Shown here piece after piece: positions 8,908 to 19,521 of a stretch of DNA of 64,000 bases. The translations under genes and the position numbers were made by a program. The notes beneath the pieces were generated by a model that saw only the letters and a list, made by a program, of their open reading frames with translations, was not told the origin of the DNA and did not search any database. Source of the stretch: Limnanthes douglasii subsp. nivea. Lineage: Eukaryota > Streptophyta > Magnoliopsida > Brassicales > Limnanthaceae. The stretch lies in NCBI GenBank assembly GCA_036936605.1, contig JAUPFV010000002.1:164850813-164914812 (forward strand). The letters run 5' to 3'. How positions within the stretch are numbered: the first letter of the stretch is position 1; every line of letters starts with the position of its first letter.

Positions 8908-10850
8908 ATCTCGGGTAGAAACATCTTGGATAACATCTTTCTTTCCCAAAAGCTTCTAAGAGGCTATCATACTAATTGCAAAGGTAAAAGGGTATCCCTT
9001 AAGATTGATCTTATGAAAGCTTTCGATAATGTTCGTCGGCATCTCATCATTGACATTCTTGTGGCTATAAACTTCCCGGAAAAGATGATAACTTGGATCA
9101 TCAACTGTATCTCCTCCCTCTTTACTCCATCAATATTAATGGAGATCCTTCCGATAACTTCAAAAGTAGAAAGGGTCTCAGGCAAGAGGACCCACTTCCC
9201 CCCTTTCTCTTTGTCCTTGTCATATAAGTCATTTCCAGTACCCTCAAAGAGAAGAGTAATTATAAAAACTTCTGGTTTCACTAGAAATGCCACAAACTCA
9301 AAATTATAAATCTCTACTTTGCAGACGATCTTATGTTTTTTTGTCATGGTGATATCAACTCCCTTCTCCTCATCAAAGAGGCCCTGGATGATTTCTACTC
9401 CTTTTCTGGTTTAAAAGTAAACCCCTCTAAAAGTCATATCTTTCTCTTGGGTATCAATAATCCTCTTCCCACTGAGCTCCTGTCTATCATGGGTTATTTG
9501 GAAGGCTCTCTCGTAGTCAAGTATCTGGGAGTCCCCCTTCTTACTGGTCGTCTTACCCATTCAGATTGTCGTCCTATTCTTCATAAAATTACCGCCAGGA
9601 TCGATTCTTGGACCTCCAAGCATCTGCTCTATGCGCGTAGACTCCAACTTATCAAACTTGTCTTATTTGCTGGTCAAGTTTAGTGGCCCTTCATCTTTAT
9701 CCTCCCCTCTAGGATCACTAAAGAACTGACCAGAACCTTCGTCTTTTCCTCTAGTCGAGTTCCGCTATAAAAATCTATGGGGCCAAAGTGGCCTGGTCTA
9801 ATATCACATCTCCCACAAAAGAGGGCGGCCTTGGGATCTTAGATATAAAAATCTGGAATCAGACGATTATCCTTAAGCATCTCTAGTCTATTATTAGTAA
9901 TAACAATCACTCTATTTGGTGTGATTGGATAAAAATAGAAAAAAATCAAAAATAATAATTTATGGGATCTTTCGATTGGTTCCTCCTCTTCTTGGATTTA
10001 GAGGAAAATTCTTCGTCTTCGCCCGTTGGCTAGTAGTTTGTACAAGGTGGGTATTGGCAATGGTTCGAGTAATTCCTTTTGGTATGACCCGTGGCTTCTC
10101 CCTACCTCACTAGCTTCGCACTATGGTAACAATATCATTAAGAATTCCTGGCTCGGGAAAAACCTCAAAGTATCGAATATCATACGCGATGGTAATTGGA
10201 ATTGTCCTCCAAACATCAGATCGGCTATAGCTAGAAGTCGTTTGAATCTTCTGGAGATCAACATCCTCATTTTCATCGTGCCCTCTCCTAACATCAACTT
10301 CTATGATGTTCAATTCTGGATTGCGAAGGCTGGCTGCAACAACTTCACAATTAAGGATACCTATAACGCTATCCGTTCGGCTGCCCCTGTTGTGGGGTAG
10401 GCTGGGTTAGTATGGAATAATTTCAATATTCCTCGTCACTCTTTTCTCTTATGATCGCTATTCTTGAAAAAATTTCCACCAGAGATAAGCTTCTCAGTTG
10501 GGGTTTCAATACCCCTCTTGATTGTGCCTTATGCAAATCTGTTTCCAAAACTATTGTTCACCTCCTCTTTTACTGAAGTTTCACTCAAAGTATTTGGACA
10601 TTTTCTAGTTCAAAACTAGGTTTCCCATCTTTGTGTTGGCAGTCTTAGGTCTGTGAGGCATCAAATTGGTCTCACTTTCGAAACCGACACATGTGGCGCT
10701 CTTTTTTTGGTGCGGTTATTTATCACGTCTGGAAGAGGAGAAACTCAAGAATTTTTGTTCCCCTCTGGACAATGCCTCTTTGATTTCTAACCGAATCTTC
10801 TCTGATCTTCGGTACAGATTCCATGGTGCAAAGATCTGCTAGCCTATATA
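8908..10850 (+). pseudogene. LINE reverse transcriptase (ORF2) fragment
   Basis: Encodes part of a LINE RT. Visible: VSLKIDLMKAFDNV with the catalytic Asp, the region around FADDL (here LCFADDLMFFCHGD near 9325), LKVNPSKSHIF and VVKYLGVPLLTGRLTHSD. Then the C-terminal Cys/His region WYDPWLLPTSLASHYGNN and NIPRHSFLL. Many stops and frameshifts (for example near 9300, 9685 and 9760). About 75% of residues look shared with the LINE at 46565-48907 by eye, so both belong to one family. Confidence 0.85.
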
Positions 10851-11150
10851 ACTGCTTTTAATTTATTTATTTATTCAACTAGTTTATTTGTAGGTCCCCT
10901 TCTCCTGGTGTCGTCTGCTGCCTTCTATTGTTGTGGACTTCTTTGGAGTTAATATATGTCGGCTCGATTGGCCTTTGTAATGTTGTCTTAGTTGTTCTAG
11001 TTTATCTATGTTGTTCTCTCATTTCTACTATGTTTGTTTTAGCAGTCCTGTCTATCGACCTCCTTATATCGAGTGTATCTGCTCGGGGTATGCCCTAGTT
11101 ACTTGTAAGAACATTTTTTATTTTATTTAATGTTTTTTTCACATAAAAAA
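8908..11150 (+). mobile_element. L1-like LINE, 5' part removed by copy 1 insertion
   Basis: Starts abruptly at the copy 1 LTR within an RT motif (SGRNILDNIFLSQ, compare GRNISDNILLSQ in the second LINE at 46248-49510). It runs through a zf-RVT-like region and a 3' untranslated part to a short A-run at 11145-11150 after TTATTTAATGTTTTTTT. Plus-strand orientation. The missing 5' half should lie beyond the other LTR of copy 1, outside the window. Confidence 0.85.
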
Positions 11151-11338
11151 ATGAATCAAGAGACCAAAATACAGTACATTCGGAAACAAAATCGAGAGAA
11201 TTTGAATGACTTTGAATTTGTACGTGATTTATTTCTTATGAATATTGCTACACTTTGTTATGGCGACAGAAACTCCAAAGAAATTGTGTATCCTCTTGAA
11301 AGTGTTGTTCCAGTTGGCAAATCTGACGGCCATAGAAG
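11151..11338 (+). pseudogene. Host-like ORF, part 1 (before the copia insertion)
   Basis: An open stretch of 62 codons directly after the LINE A-run, with motifs EFVRDLFLMNIATLCYGDR and YPLESVVPVGKSDGHR. It does not resemble the transposon proteins around it. It ends at the copia LTR at 11339, and the same frame resumes at 17237 and again at 17908 when the inserted elements are ignored, ending in TAG at 18022-18024. Total about 120 codons. I do not recognise the protein. It may be the last exon of a disrupted host gene or a gene fragment carried by another element. Confidence 0.5.
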
Positions 11339-11997
11339 TGTTATAACATATGTTCCATATATAAAAATATGGAAGCCAAAGATTTGACTTTATACAATAT
11401 AACAGATTCAAATAGAATTCTATAGATATTCAAATTTACGAAAGCGTAAAAGAAGAAAAATACACAAGATTTTTACAGAGGTTCAACTTGATTAAACCCT
11501 ACCCTTTTTTTTGAAATTCCAAATTTATGTTTTGGATATTCTTTATTTGGTTTGAATAAAATTACAATAAGAGAAAACAAACAAATACAAACAATAATAA
11601 ACAAACATTTATCAGTTTTCAGAAAAAAGAAACAAACTTGTTCTCTTTTTATTGTTCACTGCTAAGCAGTTTCTTCTTTCTCTCACTTAAAAACTGATTT
11701 CTTTTTCCCTTCTTTGTTGTTTTTATCTCTATCTCTATCATCACCTTCTTAAATATATTTCACCAAACAAAATTTGTTAAGGTTTGTTACAACAGAAAAT
11801 TAAACTAAAAACAAAAAGAAGAATGAAAAGATAGCTCTCTCCAAAGAAAACTCAAACGGCGATTGTTACATGAAATCTAACTTAACTCTTATTTATATAC
11901 TATGGTTTTTAAAAGGAAAGGAGCTCCAAACAAACAAGGCCCATAACAATTAAAAACAACTCAACCTAGAGAATAAGGCCTAAATATATATATAACA
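11339..11997 (-). repeat. 3' LTR of the copia element
   Basis: Begins TGTTATAACATATG and ends TATATATAACA on the plus strand. It matches 16631-17236 with indels. It contains long A- and T-rich tracts. Confidence 0.88.
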
Positions 11998-12239
11998 AAT
12001 TTCGTCCAAGCCGAAGAATCGCCAGAGCAATTTGCAAAAATAGGCAAAGGAAAAACGAATATCCATTTATCTAAAAAAGAGGGTTTCATAAATGCAAATG
12101 TCAACCAAGCTCCCGAATGGATAGTAAATTTAAACAATGTCTAAATTTACTAACCGAGATTACTTTTGTCCCCATATTAGCAGGGTTGTCATCCGTATGG
12201 ACTTTCTCACAAAGACTACCCCCTTAGAGACTGTATCAC

Positions 12240-13650
12240 GAATAAAATGATGTCTTACCTCTATGTGTTTTAATCGTTCATGAAAAAACTGAGGTTTTAC
12301 ATAGATTGAGAGCACTTTGACTATATGTCAAAATCAAAGCCTTTTTATTTAAAATATTTATTTCATTTGAAATTCTTTGAAGCAAAATGGCTTACTTAAT
12401 GGCCTCAGTGGGAGCAATGTATTCTACCTCAGTAGTGAATAGTGCAAATACGGACTGCAATTGGCTTTTCCAACTTATACAACATCCACCAAAGGTAAAA
12501 AAATAAGCATTAGTTAATCTGTGTCTATCCATATCACCATCATAATCTGAATCTACAAAACCTTTCAAATTAAAATCTTTTTCATGTTTAAACACAAGAC
12601 CAATTAACACACTTGAACACAAAGATCGAAGACACCATTTTATAGCGTTCTAATGACATGTTCCGGGGTTCGACGTATAACTAGACAATACAATAATAGA
12701 ATATGCTAAGTCTGGCCTAGTACATAATATTACATACATAATAGAATCTACTGAACTAGCATAAGAGGTAGACTTCATAAACTTAACATCTTGAGGTTTG
12801 GTCAATGACAAAGATGCAAACAACTCAAAATGAGCTCCTGAAGGCATATTGACAGGTTTTGAGTTCTCTATCGATAATCTTTTAACTATATTTTTAGGTA
12901 TTGAGTCTAATTTAAGAAAAAAATTAGCATACTTTATATCTCTAGTAATCTTTATAACTAGGATTTTCATGGATGCTCCTAAATTTGTCATTTCAAATTC
13001 AGATTTAAGTTTTCTCTTTATAGAATTAAATTTATTCTTATCTTTACTAATCAACAACATGTCATCTACATATAATAACAAATATACAACATCTAAAATA
13101 CTTTCATGATTAAAATAAAAACAAGAATCATATTGACTCCCAGTAAAACTTATTCCTAACATAAATATGTCAAACCTCTTATACCATTTCACAAGGGATT
13201 GCCATAATCCATATAAATATTTTTTAGAAGAAATACATGACTTTTATTATCGTAACCAAAACCTTCAGGCTGGTCCATATAGATAGTTTATTCTAACATA
13301 CCATGAAGAAAAAAAGTTTTAACATCCATTTTCTCTAACTCTAAATCAAATTAACATGCTAAAGCAAACAATATCCTAATGGTCTTATACTTGACTACGG
13401 GAGAGAAAATCTCATTATAGTCTATACCTTCTTGTTGGGTAAAACCTTTGGCAACTAACCTAGACTTAAACCTATGAGCGTCATTTTGGTTTAACCCTTC
13501 TTTAAGCTTAAGAACCCACTTTGAAGCTAAGGTTATTATTCCTATAGGTTTTCTAACTAATGTCCAAGTATGTTTTTTATGAAGAAAACATCTCTTATTT
13601 CATAGCCGCTATCCATTTGAGTATGTCAGTACATCTTATAGCCTCTTTGT
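12240..13650 (-). pseudogene. Copia reverse transcriptase and RNase H
   Basis: RT (about 13650-12650) includes LLLYVDDMLLISKDKNKF with the YVDD active site and MYVILCTRPDLAYSI. RNase H follows (12622-12392) with LKGFVDSDYDGDMDR, CISWKSQLQSV and TTEVEYIA, the usual copia signatures. In-frame stops (for example after SNPGTCH near 12650) and frame changes upstream of 13192 make it a pseudogene. Its ends are approximate because the flanking parts are degraded. Confidence 0.88.
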
Positions 13651-13779
13651 AACTTCTAGGTTCATTAGACTTTATTTTTTTTTAAGGTTGTGTATAGGGT
13701 AAATGCCGAGTAATCTCTAACATATTTCAAGTTAGGTTTTATCACTCTATTTCATGGACAATATCATCCAATGTCTCCC

Positions 13780-14800
13780 CTTGGTGGGAATTCACAATTC
13801 AGAATCAAATATAGGAATTTCCACCTGAGTTGAATCCCTAACATTTATGTTCGTTTTTATACTCTTAGACTGTAAGCAATGAAATTCAGACTCATTAAAG
13901 ATAAAATATCTACATATAGTAAACTTAAAACCTACAGTTTGTCTTAACCACACCTTATAGCCTTTTACCCCATCTGGATAACCTAAGAAAACATATTTTT
14001 CAGACCTAAAATCTAACTTAGGTTCATATATATGAATATAAACAAAACAATCAAATACTCTTAAATATTTTAGGGAAGGTGGTTTCCCATTCCACATGTC
14101 TTCGGGTGTTTTAAGGTTAATGACAATGGAAGGGGACCTATTTATTAGGTATATTGCAGTGCTTGCAGCTTCTCTCCAAAATTTCTTGTTTAGGCCAGAA
14201 GTGGCAAGCATACATCTAACCTTCTCTAATATAGTCCTATTCATTCTTTTGGCTACTCCATCTTGTTGAGGGGTATACCTTACAATCTTATGTTTAAGAA
14301 TTTTGTCATTTTTACAGAAATTATCAAATTCTGAATTACAAAACTCTAGACAATTAATAATTCTTAGAACTTTAACTTTATTACTAGTTTAATTTCAAAA
14401 ATGGTTTTCCATATTTAATTTTTTCAAAAGTTTGATCTTTAGTTTTCATTAATTAAATCCAAACATTTCTTGAAAAAACATCAATTATCGACAAAAAATA
14501 AACATTTCCACAGTGTGTAGGCACTTTGGAAGGCCCCCACAAATGTGAGTGAATATATTCTAAAATCTGTTTTGATTTATGAGAACCTGATTGAAAACTA
14601 ACTCTAGTTTGTTTTCCGGAAAGACAATTTTCACAAAATTTAAGTTTAATTAAATTTGATTTTTCTAAGAGATTATGTTTACATAATTCACTTAATCCAC
14701 TTTCACTAATATGGCCTAACCTAACATGTCGTAGGTCAAAGTCGCTTTATAGATTAGACACTAGGTTAACTTCATTTGTAGACCTTGTCCAACCATCAAG
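13780..14800 (-). pseudogene. Copia integrase
   Basis: The 3' half is clear at 14244-13792: NRTILEKVRCMLATSGL, FWREAASTAIYLINRSPS, TPEDMWNGKPPSLKYLRVFDC and KYVFLGYPDGVKGYKVW, the typical copia integrase C-terminal half. Upstream (14800-14250), fragments of the HHCC domain and catalytic core (CENCLSGKQTRVSF-like, HLWGPSKVPTH-like) are readable across frameshifts. Not functional. Confidence 0.82.
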
Positions 14801-14929
14801 AAAATATAACCTATTTTTCTTAGTAGCTTCCATATAAAGAAGTGACCTTAAAAAACTTTCTATGTTCCATTTTTATTCATAAATTTAATATATTTTTCAT
14901 CTTTTCACTAAGAGATATTAGGTTTTTCC

Positions 14930-15290
14930 TAATGTTAGGCACATGCCTAACATTTTCTAGGGTTCTAACACAACTATCATGCATTTACCAATACCAAATA
15001 TCCTAGTAATATGGTTATCACCCGTCACAATACAACAATCGATTTTAACATATTCAAAAAACCAATCTTTATTAGGACACATATGATATATACAAGCAGT
15101 ATCTAACACCCAATCATGTTTATTTGCATCTTTGGAAACACATAACACTTCAGCATCAACTATAGCATAAAAACGGTTTCATTTTTATTTGAAGAAGAAT
15201 TTTTAGATTTTTTTTTAAAATAATAATTTCTTCTCATATGACCTTCTTTTCCACAATGATAACATATTCTACATTTAGTTTGATTACTGT
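14930..15290 (-). pseudogene. Copia zinc knuckle and protease
   Basis: CYHCGKEGHMRRNYY near 15230-15270 is a CCHC knuckle with the last Cys replaced. The protease (15148-14957) carries WVLDTACIYHMCPNKDWF, where DTA stands for the catalytic D-S/T-G/A motif, and GDNHITRIFGIGKC. Frameshifts separate the two. Confidence 0.78.
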
Positions 15291-15489
15291 TATTATTATC
15301 ATTATCACCATCTTTAGAAACATTTGGTTTTCCTTTACTTTTACTTATACCTCAAAACTTATTTCTATGTTTTAAATCACTACTTGTGGTTTCAGTTCTA
15401 CCCCTAACAAACATATTTTCACCATATTTTCGCTTTTTATCATGCCTTAGTTCAGTATCCTTAGATCTAAGTGTTGCTATACAATCCTC

Positions 15490-15970
15490 TAATGTTAATT
15501 ATTATCTACCATATTTTATTACAGACTTAACATCTTTAAAAGAATTAGGGAGGGAATTAAACAAGATAATGGCTTCGTTTTCATTACTTAGTTTTTTATT
15601 TTCACATGAGTTAGCTAATTTTATAATTAACTTGTTGAATTCATCTAGGTTTTGAATATGACTCTCACTTGGGTCCATTTTAAAACAAAACAATCTTTCT
15701 TTAAGAATTTTTTTATTTGTGAGACTTTTTTTCAAATACAAATTTTCAAGTTTATTCCAGACTTTAAAAGGAGTATCACAATCATTTATTTCTCTTAAAA
15801 CATTGTGGGACAAATTTAAAACAAGAACACCTAAAGCCTATTCTCAAAATTTAATTTTTTATTTAACAATTGTAGGATGAAGATTTGGGATCCTCTTCCA
15901 ACATTTTCATAACTTTCTGTTGAGAAAAAAAAACTTTGATTTTTCTTTTCCATATACAAAAATCTCTGTA
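15490..15970 (-). pseudogene. Copia gag
   Basis: Gag of the UBN2/retrotran-gag type: FNGTEIF at the N-terminus (about 15970), then VWNKLENLYLKKSLTNKK, LKERLFCFKMDPSESH and NLDEFNKLIIKLANSCENK. A stop or frameshift near 15820 separates the first part from the main ORF (15813-15502). Confidence 0.82.
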
Positions 15971-16620
15971 CCATTAAATTTCTATATGTCAAATTTCCAC
16001 GACATATTTAAGAAACCTAGAGACACAATCAACAATTGAAAAATACACACAAGCTAAAACTCTGAATCAATCAAAGTTAATGTAAGCAATCAAGAAACTA
16101 GATGCAGACCTAAACTTTCAAAATCCAAACGTTTGGTAAATTTAATCAAACAACTAGATATAAATCCTAAACACTTAACACAAGCACAAGAAACAAATAA
16201 TTACAGTATACAAATATACTAATTTCTTTAGAAAATAACTAATAAGAACAACCTAAACAAGTTCATAAGTTCACAATTTCTCACAAAAAAATATTTAAGA
16301 AAATATAAAACAAGAAAATGAGAAATATAATAACCTCGATCCAGCTAGCAACAATTTGAATATTTCACAATTAGTCTTATTGTTACTTTTCTCCTTTATC
16401 CAGTAGTGAATATTAGCCTCCGTTGTATTTCGAACCACACATACATCAATATTACCTCGCAAGATGAACAAATCAATAAAATTAATGTATTAAATCTCAA
16501 TCAACTAGACATATTACAAAAATAAAATCAAGAAACAATTGATTTCATAAATTTCATATAATATATAGTATAAATAAATCAAGCAATTTTAACATGCAAT
16601 CACAAATCTAACATAACAAA

Positions 16621-16630
16621 TCTCTGATAC
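16621..16630 (-). other. Copia primer-binding site
   Basis: On the minus strand the bases right after the 5' LTR read GTATCAGAGA, matching the initiator methionine tRNA 3' end complement used by most copia elements. Confidence 0.7.
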
Positions 16631-17236
16631 TGTTATAACATATGTTTATATATAAAAATCTCAAAACTTTGGATTTGACTTTATACAATATAATAGAGAA
16701 ATTTACAAAAGCATAAAAAATACACAAGATTTTTAGAGAGGTTCAGGTTGATTTGATTAAACATACGTCCTCTTTTCCGAAACCCCAAATTTAGGTTTCA
16801 AGATTTCTTTATTTGATTTGAATCAAATTACAATAAGAGAAAACAAACAACAATAAACAAATGTTTAACGGTTTAAGAAAGAAACAAACTTGTTCTCTTC
16901 TTCTTGCTTACTGCTGCTTAGTGTTTTTTTTCTCTCATTTAAAAAATTTAATCATTTTTCCTCTTTTTTTTTATCTCTATCTCGACAATCACCTCTTTTT
17001 ATATGTCTTACAAAACAGGTTTGTTACAATAAAAAACAAAGTAAGAAAAAAGAAGGGTGGAAATATAACTCTCTCTCTAAAAAAACTTAGACGACCACTC
17101 TTACATGAATCCAACTTAACTATTATTTATGTACAATGATTTTTAAAAGGTAATGGGTTGTAAATAAATAAGGCTCATAAAAATTAAAAAACAGCTTAGC
17201 CTAGAGAATAAAGCCAATATATATATATATATAACA
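16631..17236 (-). repeat. 5' LTR of the copia element
   Basis: Begins TGTTATAACATATG and ends in (AT)n followed by AACA. Paired with 11339-11997. Confidence 0.88.
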
Positions 17237-17296
17237 AGCACAGAAGACAGGGATTTAACAAATGACATTGTTGATGGACATGCAAATTACGATATA
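17237..17296 (+). pseudogene. Host-like ORF, part 2 (between copia and MITE)
   Basis: Twenty codons beginning STEDRDLTNDIVDG, in the frame that continues from part 1 (GHR, 11334) if the copia element and its short duplication are ignored. It ends at the TA target of the MITE. Confidence 0.45.
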
Positions 17297-17905
17297 GTCC
17301 CTCTGTCTAATAATATAAGACGAGAAAAAAATATGTCTCATAATAACTGTCGTTTGTGAATTCCAATGTATATTAATTACACCTATTTTATTTTTTGCTA
17401 ATGAATAATTAAACAATTATTTACTTTATTATTTGTTGACCAATTAAATTAATTTCATTTTACTTTTCTATAAGTGAAAATAACAATTATTACTTTTCTT
17501 AATTTGTATGCATTGGTGAGGGAGAATAAAAGATGTATGGGAAAAGCGTAAGGAAATATTCTTATTGGGGAAGTATTGTAAAAAGTACAATAGAAATAGT
17601 TATTATGAATAAGTGAGAAAATATAGGGGCTAAATGTGTAATAGGTAGGAATTAAAGTGTGTGGGGCCATTACTATACTATAAAAGGACCACACGAGTTC
17701 ATAATTTGGTTGATTAATATAATATTACTTTCTCTCTCTACTTAGTTTAACTCTCACTTTCTTTCTCTGAAAATGGGTTTCACGTAGTATTTGTTCTTTA
17801 CTGTTTGGACCCCCGAATAATCACATAACACAAAATCACCTTAGAACTATTTCTTAATTCATCATGCATAACCCTCAAACGTCTTATATTATGAGACGGA
17901 GGGAG
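17297..17905. mobile_element. Stowaway-type MITE, 609 bp, TA target duplication
   Basis: Starts GTCCCTCTGTCTAATAATAT and ends with the near-complement ATATTATGAGACGGAGGGAG. It is flanked by TA at 17295-17296 and 17906-17907. These ends match the plant Stowaway (Tc1/mariner-derived) consensus CTCCCTCCGT. It is longer than most Stowaways (usually under about 350 bp). It has no transposase, but the interior holds ACTATAAAAGGACC near 17681 followed by a CT-rich stretch. Confidence 0.88.
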
Positions 17906-17907
17906 TA

Positions 17908-18024
17908 ACTGAAACAAACAGTAATTTATCTCAAACTTCGAATCCACAGGACCATGAGTCTCAGTCTGTAATGCATGAATTACTTTCTCTAGAAACGCCA
18001 GACAACGATTTTTTGATCTCTTAG
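17908..18024 (+). pseudogene. Host-like ORF, part 3 (C-terminus with stop)
   Basis: Thirty-eight codons in the same frame as part 2, with SNPQDHESQSVMHELLSLET and NDFLIS, ending TAG 18022-18024. No transposon similarity is recognised. The continuity of frame across two excisable insertions is the main support that this was one exon. Confidence 0.45.
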
Positions 18025-18141
18025 CTGGTCCATTTTAGTTAATAATATCAAATTTGGGACCAAAAGTTGAAAATATATTTTTTTGAATTTCTTAAAGAGG
18101 AAAATATAATGTAAAACCAGGAGGTAAAATAAAAGATAATA

Positions 18142-18476
18142 TGATGTAGCCCAGAAAGTCCAAACAAAATCCTTTTTAATTTAATTTTGTTTTATTCAAA
18201 TATCTTATGTATTTAAATAAAATCTAATTATATTAAGATTTTATTTTATTTTATTTTAAAATATTTATTTCATTTCCTTGTATTATAATTTAGGGTTTTG
18301 AGAAGCTCTTATATAAAGCCTCATATACCTTAAGTTATTTTAAGTTTTTGGAATAATATATTTTTATCTCTAAAAATTTCAATCTTTGTTACCCTTAGAT
18401 TAGGGTTTCATCATGTTACCCATGAATAAGGGTTTCATCTATCGTTGATTCTTCTTCTATTTCCGTCGCGTCATCA
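18142..18476 (+). repeat. 5' LTR of the short element
   Basis: 335 bp, TG...CA, containing AGCTCTTATATAAAGCC (TATATAA) near 18305, a probable promoter. Paired with 19001-19333. Confidence 0.9.
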
Positions 18477-18514
18477 GTTCGGTAGTAGAGCCTCAGTTCC
18501 TGCTATGGGGAAGC

Positions 18515-18922
18515 ATGTTTCTAAAGTCTGACTATTCTGATTCAAGGTTTAAAGAAGAGAACAACACACATGATCATGAAGATTGGGAAGATCGTTTGAG
18601 TATGAGGGGGCATACCAACCGTTTCAATGACGATCGTATTGACCGGTTAATGAAGGAGTTTAAATTCGCTACCAATCGTCGAATCAAGGTAAAAATTGTT
18701 TATCGAGATGCTGTCTCATGCTATGAAAAAGTTTTCAAAACCATATGTTTTCATCAACTAGACATGGGGATGTTGTCTTCAGGCTATGAAAAGGTTTTCG
18801 AAATTATTTCTTTTCATCAACCGGATGGCTTCAATGTGACTTCGAATAAGGAACACTCGAGAAGAATTTATCTTATTCCGATAAGGTCAACAATTATAAC
18901 TCTCAATGTAACGATTGAATAA
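18515..18922 (+). CDS. Unknown 135-aa protein inside the short LTR element
   Basis: The only ORF in the interior. The first half is acidic then basic (HDHEDWEDRLSMRG, RLMKEFKFATNRRIKVKI). The second half holds two copies of a motif: CYEKVFKTICFHQLD and GYEKVFEIISFHQPD (DNA at about 18718-18764 and 18782-18829). It is not recognisable as gag or pol. Downstream, outside the ORF, GAATTCGAGGACGAATTCTT just before the polypurine tract resembles the end of a gypsy pol (FEDEFF), which suggests derivation from a larger Ty3/gypsy parent. The coding status is unproven. Confidence 0.45.
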   Translation: MFLKSDYSDSRFKEENNTHDHEDWEDRLSMRGHTNRFNDDRIDRLMKEFKFATNRRIKVKIVYRDAVSCYEKVFKTICFHQLDMGMLSSGYEKVFEIISFHQPDGFNVTSNKEHSRRIYLIPIRSTIITLNVTIE

Positions 18923-18990
18923 AATAAAATAAATAATTTGGGTTCTTGATGGTGATGGTGCAGTGAATTCGAGGACGAATTCTTCTCAAC

Positions 18991-19000
18991 CAGGAGAGGA
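18991..19000 (+). other. Polypurine tract
   Basis: AGGAGAGGA directly before the right LTR; it fixes the element orientation as plus. Confidence 0.75.
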
Positions 19001-19333
19001 TGATGTAGCCCAGAAAGTCCAAACAAAAGCCTTTTTAATATAATTTTGTTTTATTCAAATATCTTATGTATTTAAATCAAATATAATTATATTAAGATTT
19101 GATTTGATTTGATTTTAAAATATTTATTTAATTTCATTGTATTATAATCTAGGGTTTTGAGAAGCTCTTATATAAAGCCTCATATACCTTAAGTTATTTT
19201 AAGTTTTTGGAATAATATATTTTTATCTGAAAATTTCAATCTTTGTTACCCTTAGATTAGGGTTGCATCATGTTACCCATGAATAAGGCTTTCATCTATC
19301 GTTGATTCTTCTTCTATTTCCGCAGCGTCATCA
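19001..19333 (+). repeat. 3' LTR of the short element
   Basis: 333 bp, nearly identical to 18142-18476, followed by the TAATA duplication. Confidence 0.9.
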
Positions 19334-19347
19334 TAATATATCTAGAT

Positions 19348-19521
19348 AGTATCTTTTATGGTTTGATTGACACAAGAATATATATTGATCATGTGAAGGA
19401 ATGTGGCTTGTCACATTTAGTTCGTGAAATGGCTCATCTTTGTCCCGATGCTCAGATTGAAAAGGAGCTGCTTGAATGTTGTAGTGTTAAAATATATGAA
19501 AAAGGACAAGGTAGAGAATGA
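19348..19521 (+). pseudogene. Unidentified coding-like island
   Basis: A 57-codon open stretch with protein-like composition unlike its AT-rich surroundings: FYGLIDTRIYIDHVKECG, LVREMAHLCPDAQIEKELLE, ending TGA. There is no ATG start close by, so it could be an exon or a gene fragment. It lies just downstream of the host-like ORF ending at 18024 and may belong to the same locus. I do not recognise the family. Confidence 0.35.

Larger units (their letters stand above)
11339..17236 (-). mobile_element. Ty1/copia LTR retrotransposon, complete but decayed
   Basis: Two LTRs beginning TGTTATAACATATG flank a minus-strand interior in the order gag, protease, integrase, RT, RNase H, which is the copia order. 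The primer-binding site next to the 5' LTR (16621-16630, minus strand GTATCAGAGA) matches the initiator-Met tRNA type usual for copia. AGAAG precedes the left LTR; the right flank begins AGCAC-AGAAG, so the duplication is imperfect. LTRs differ in length (659 and 606 bp) and by many changes, indicating an old insertion. Confidence 0.92.
18142..19333 (+). mobile_element. Short LTR element (1.2 kb) with perfect TSD
   Basis: LTRs of 335 bp (18142-18476) and 333 bp (19001-19333), both beginning TGATGTAGCCCAGAAAG and ending GCGTCATCA, surround a 524-bp interior. TAATA flanks both sides (18137-18141 and 19334-19338). A polypurine tract AGGAGAGGA precedes the right LTR. The LTRs are very similar, so the insertion is fairly recent. 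Size and lack of pol make it a non-autonomous element (TRIM-like, or a deletion derivative). Confidence 0.92.

Noticed and set aside
18515..18922. Gag protein of the short LTR element
   Set aside because: No gag core, zinc knuckle or protease motif seen; left as unknown.
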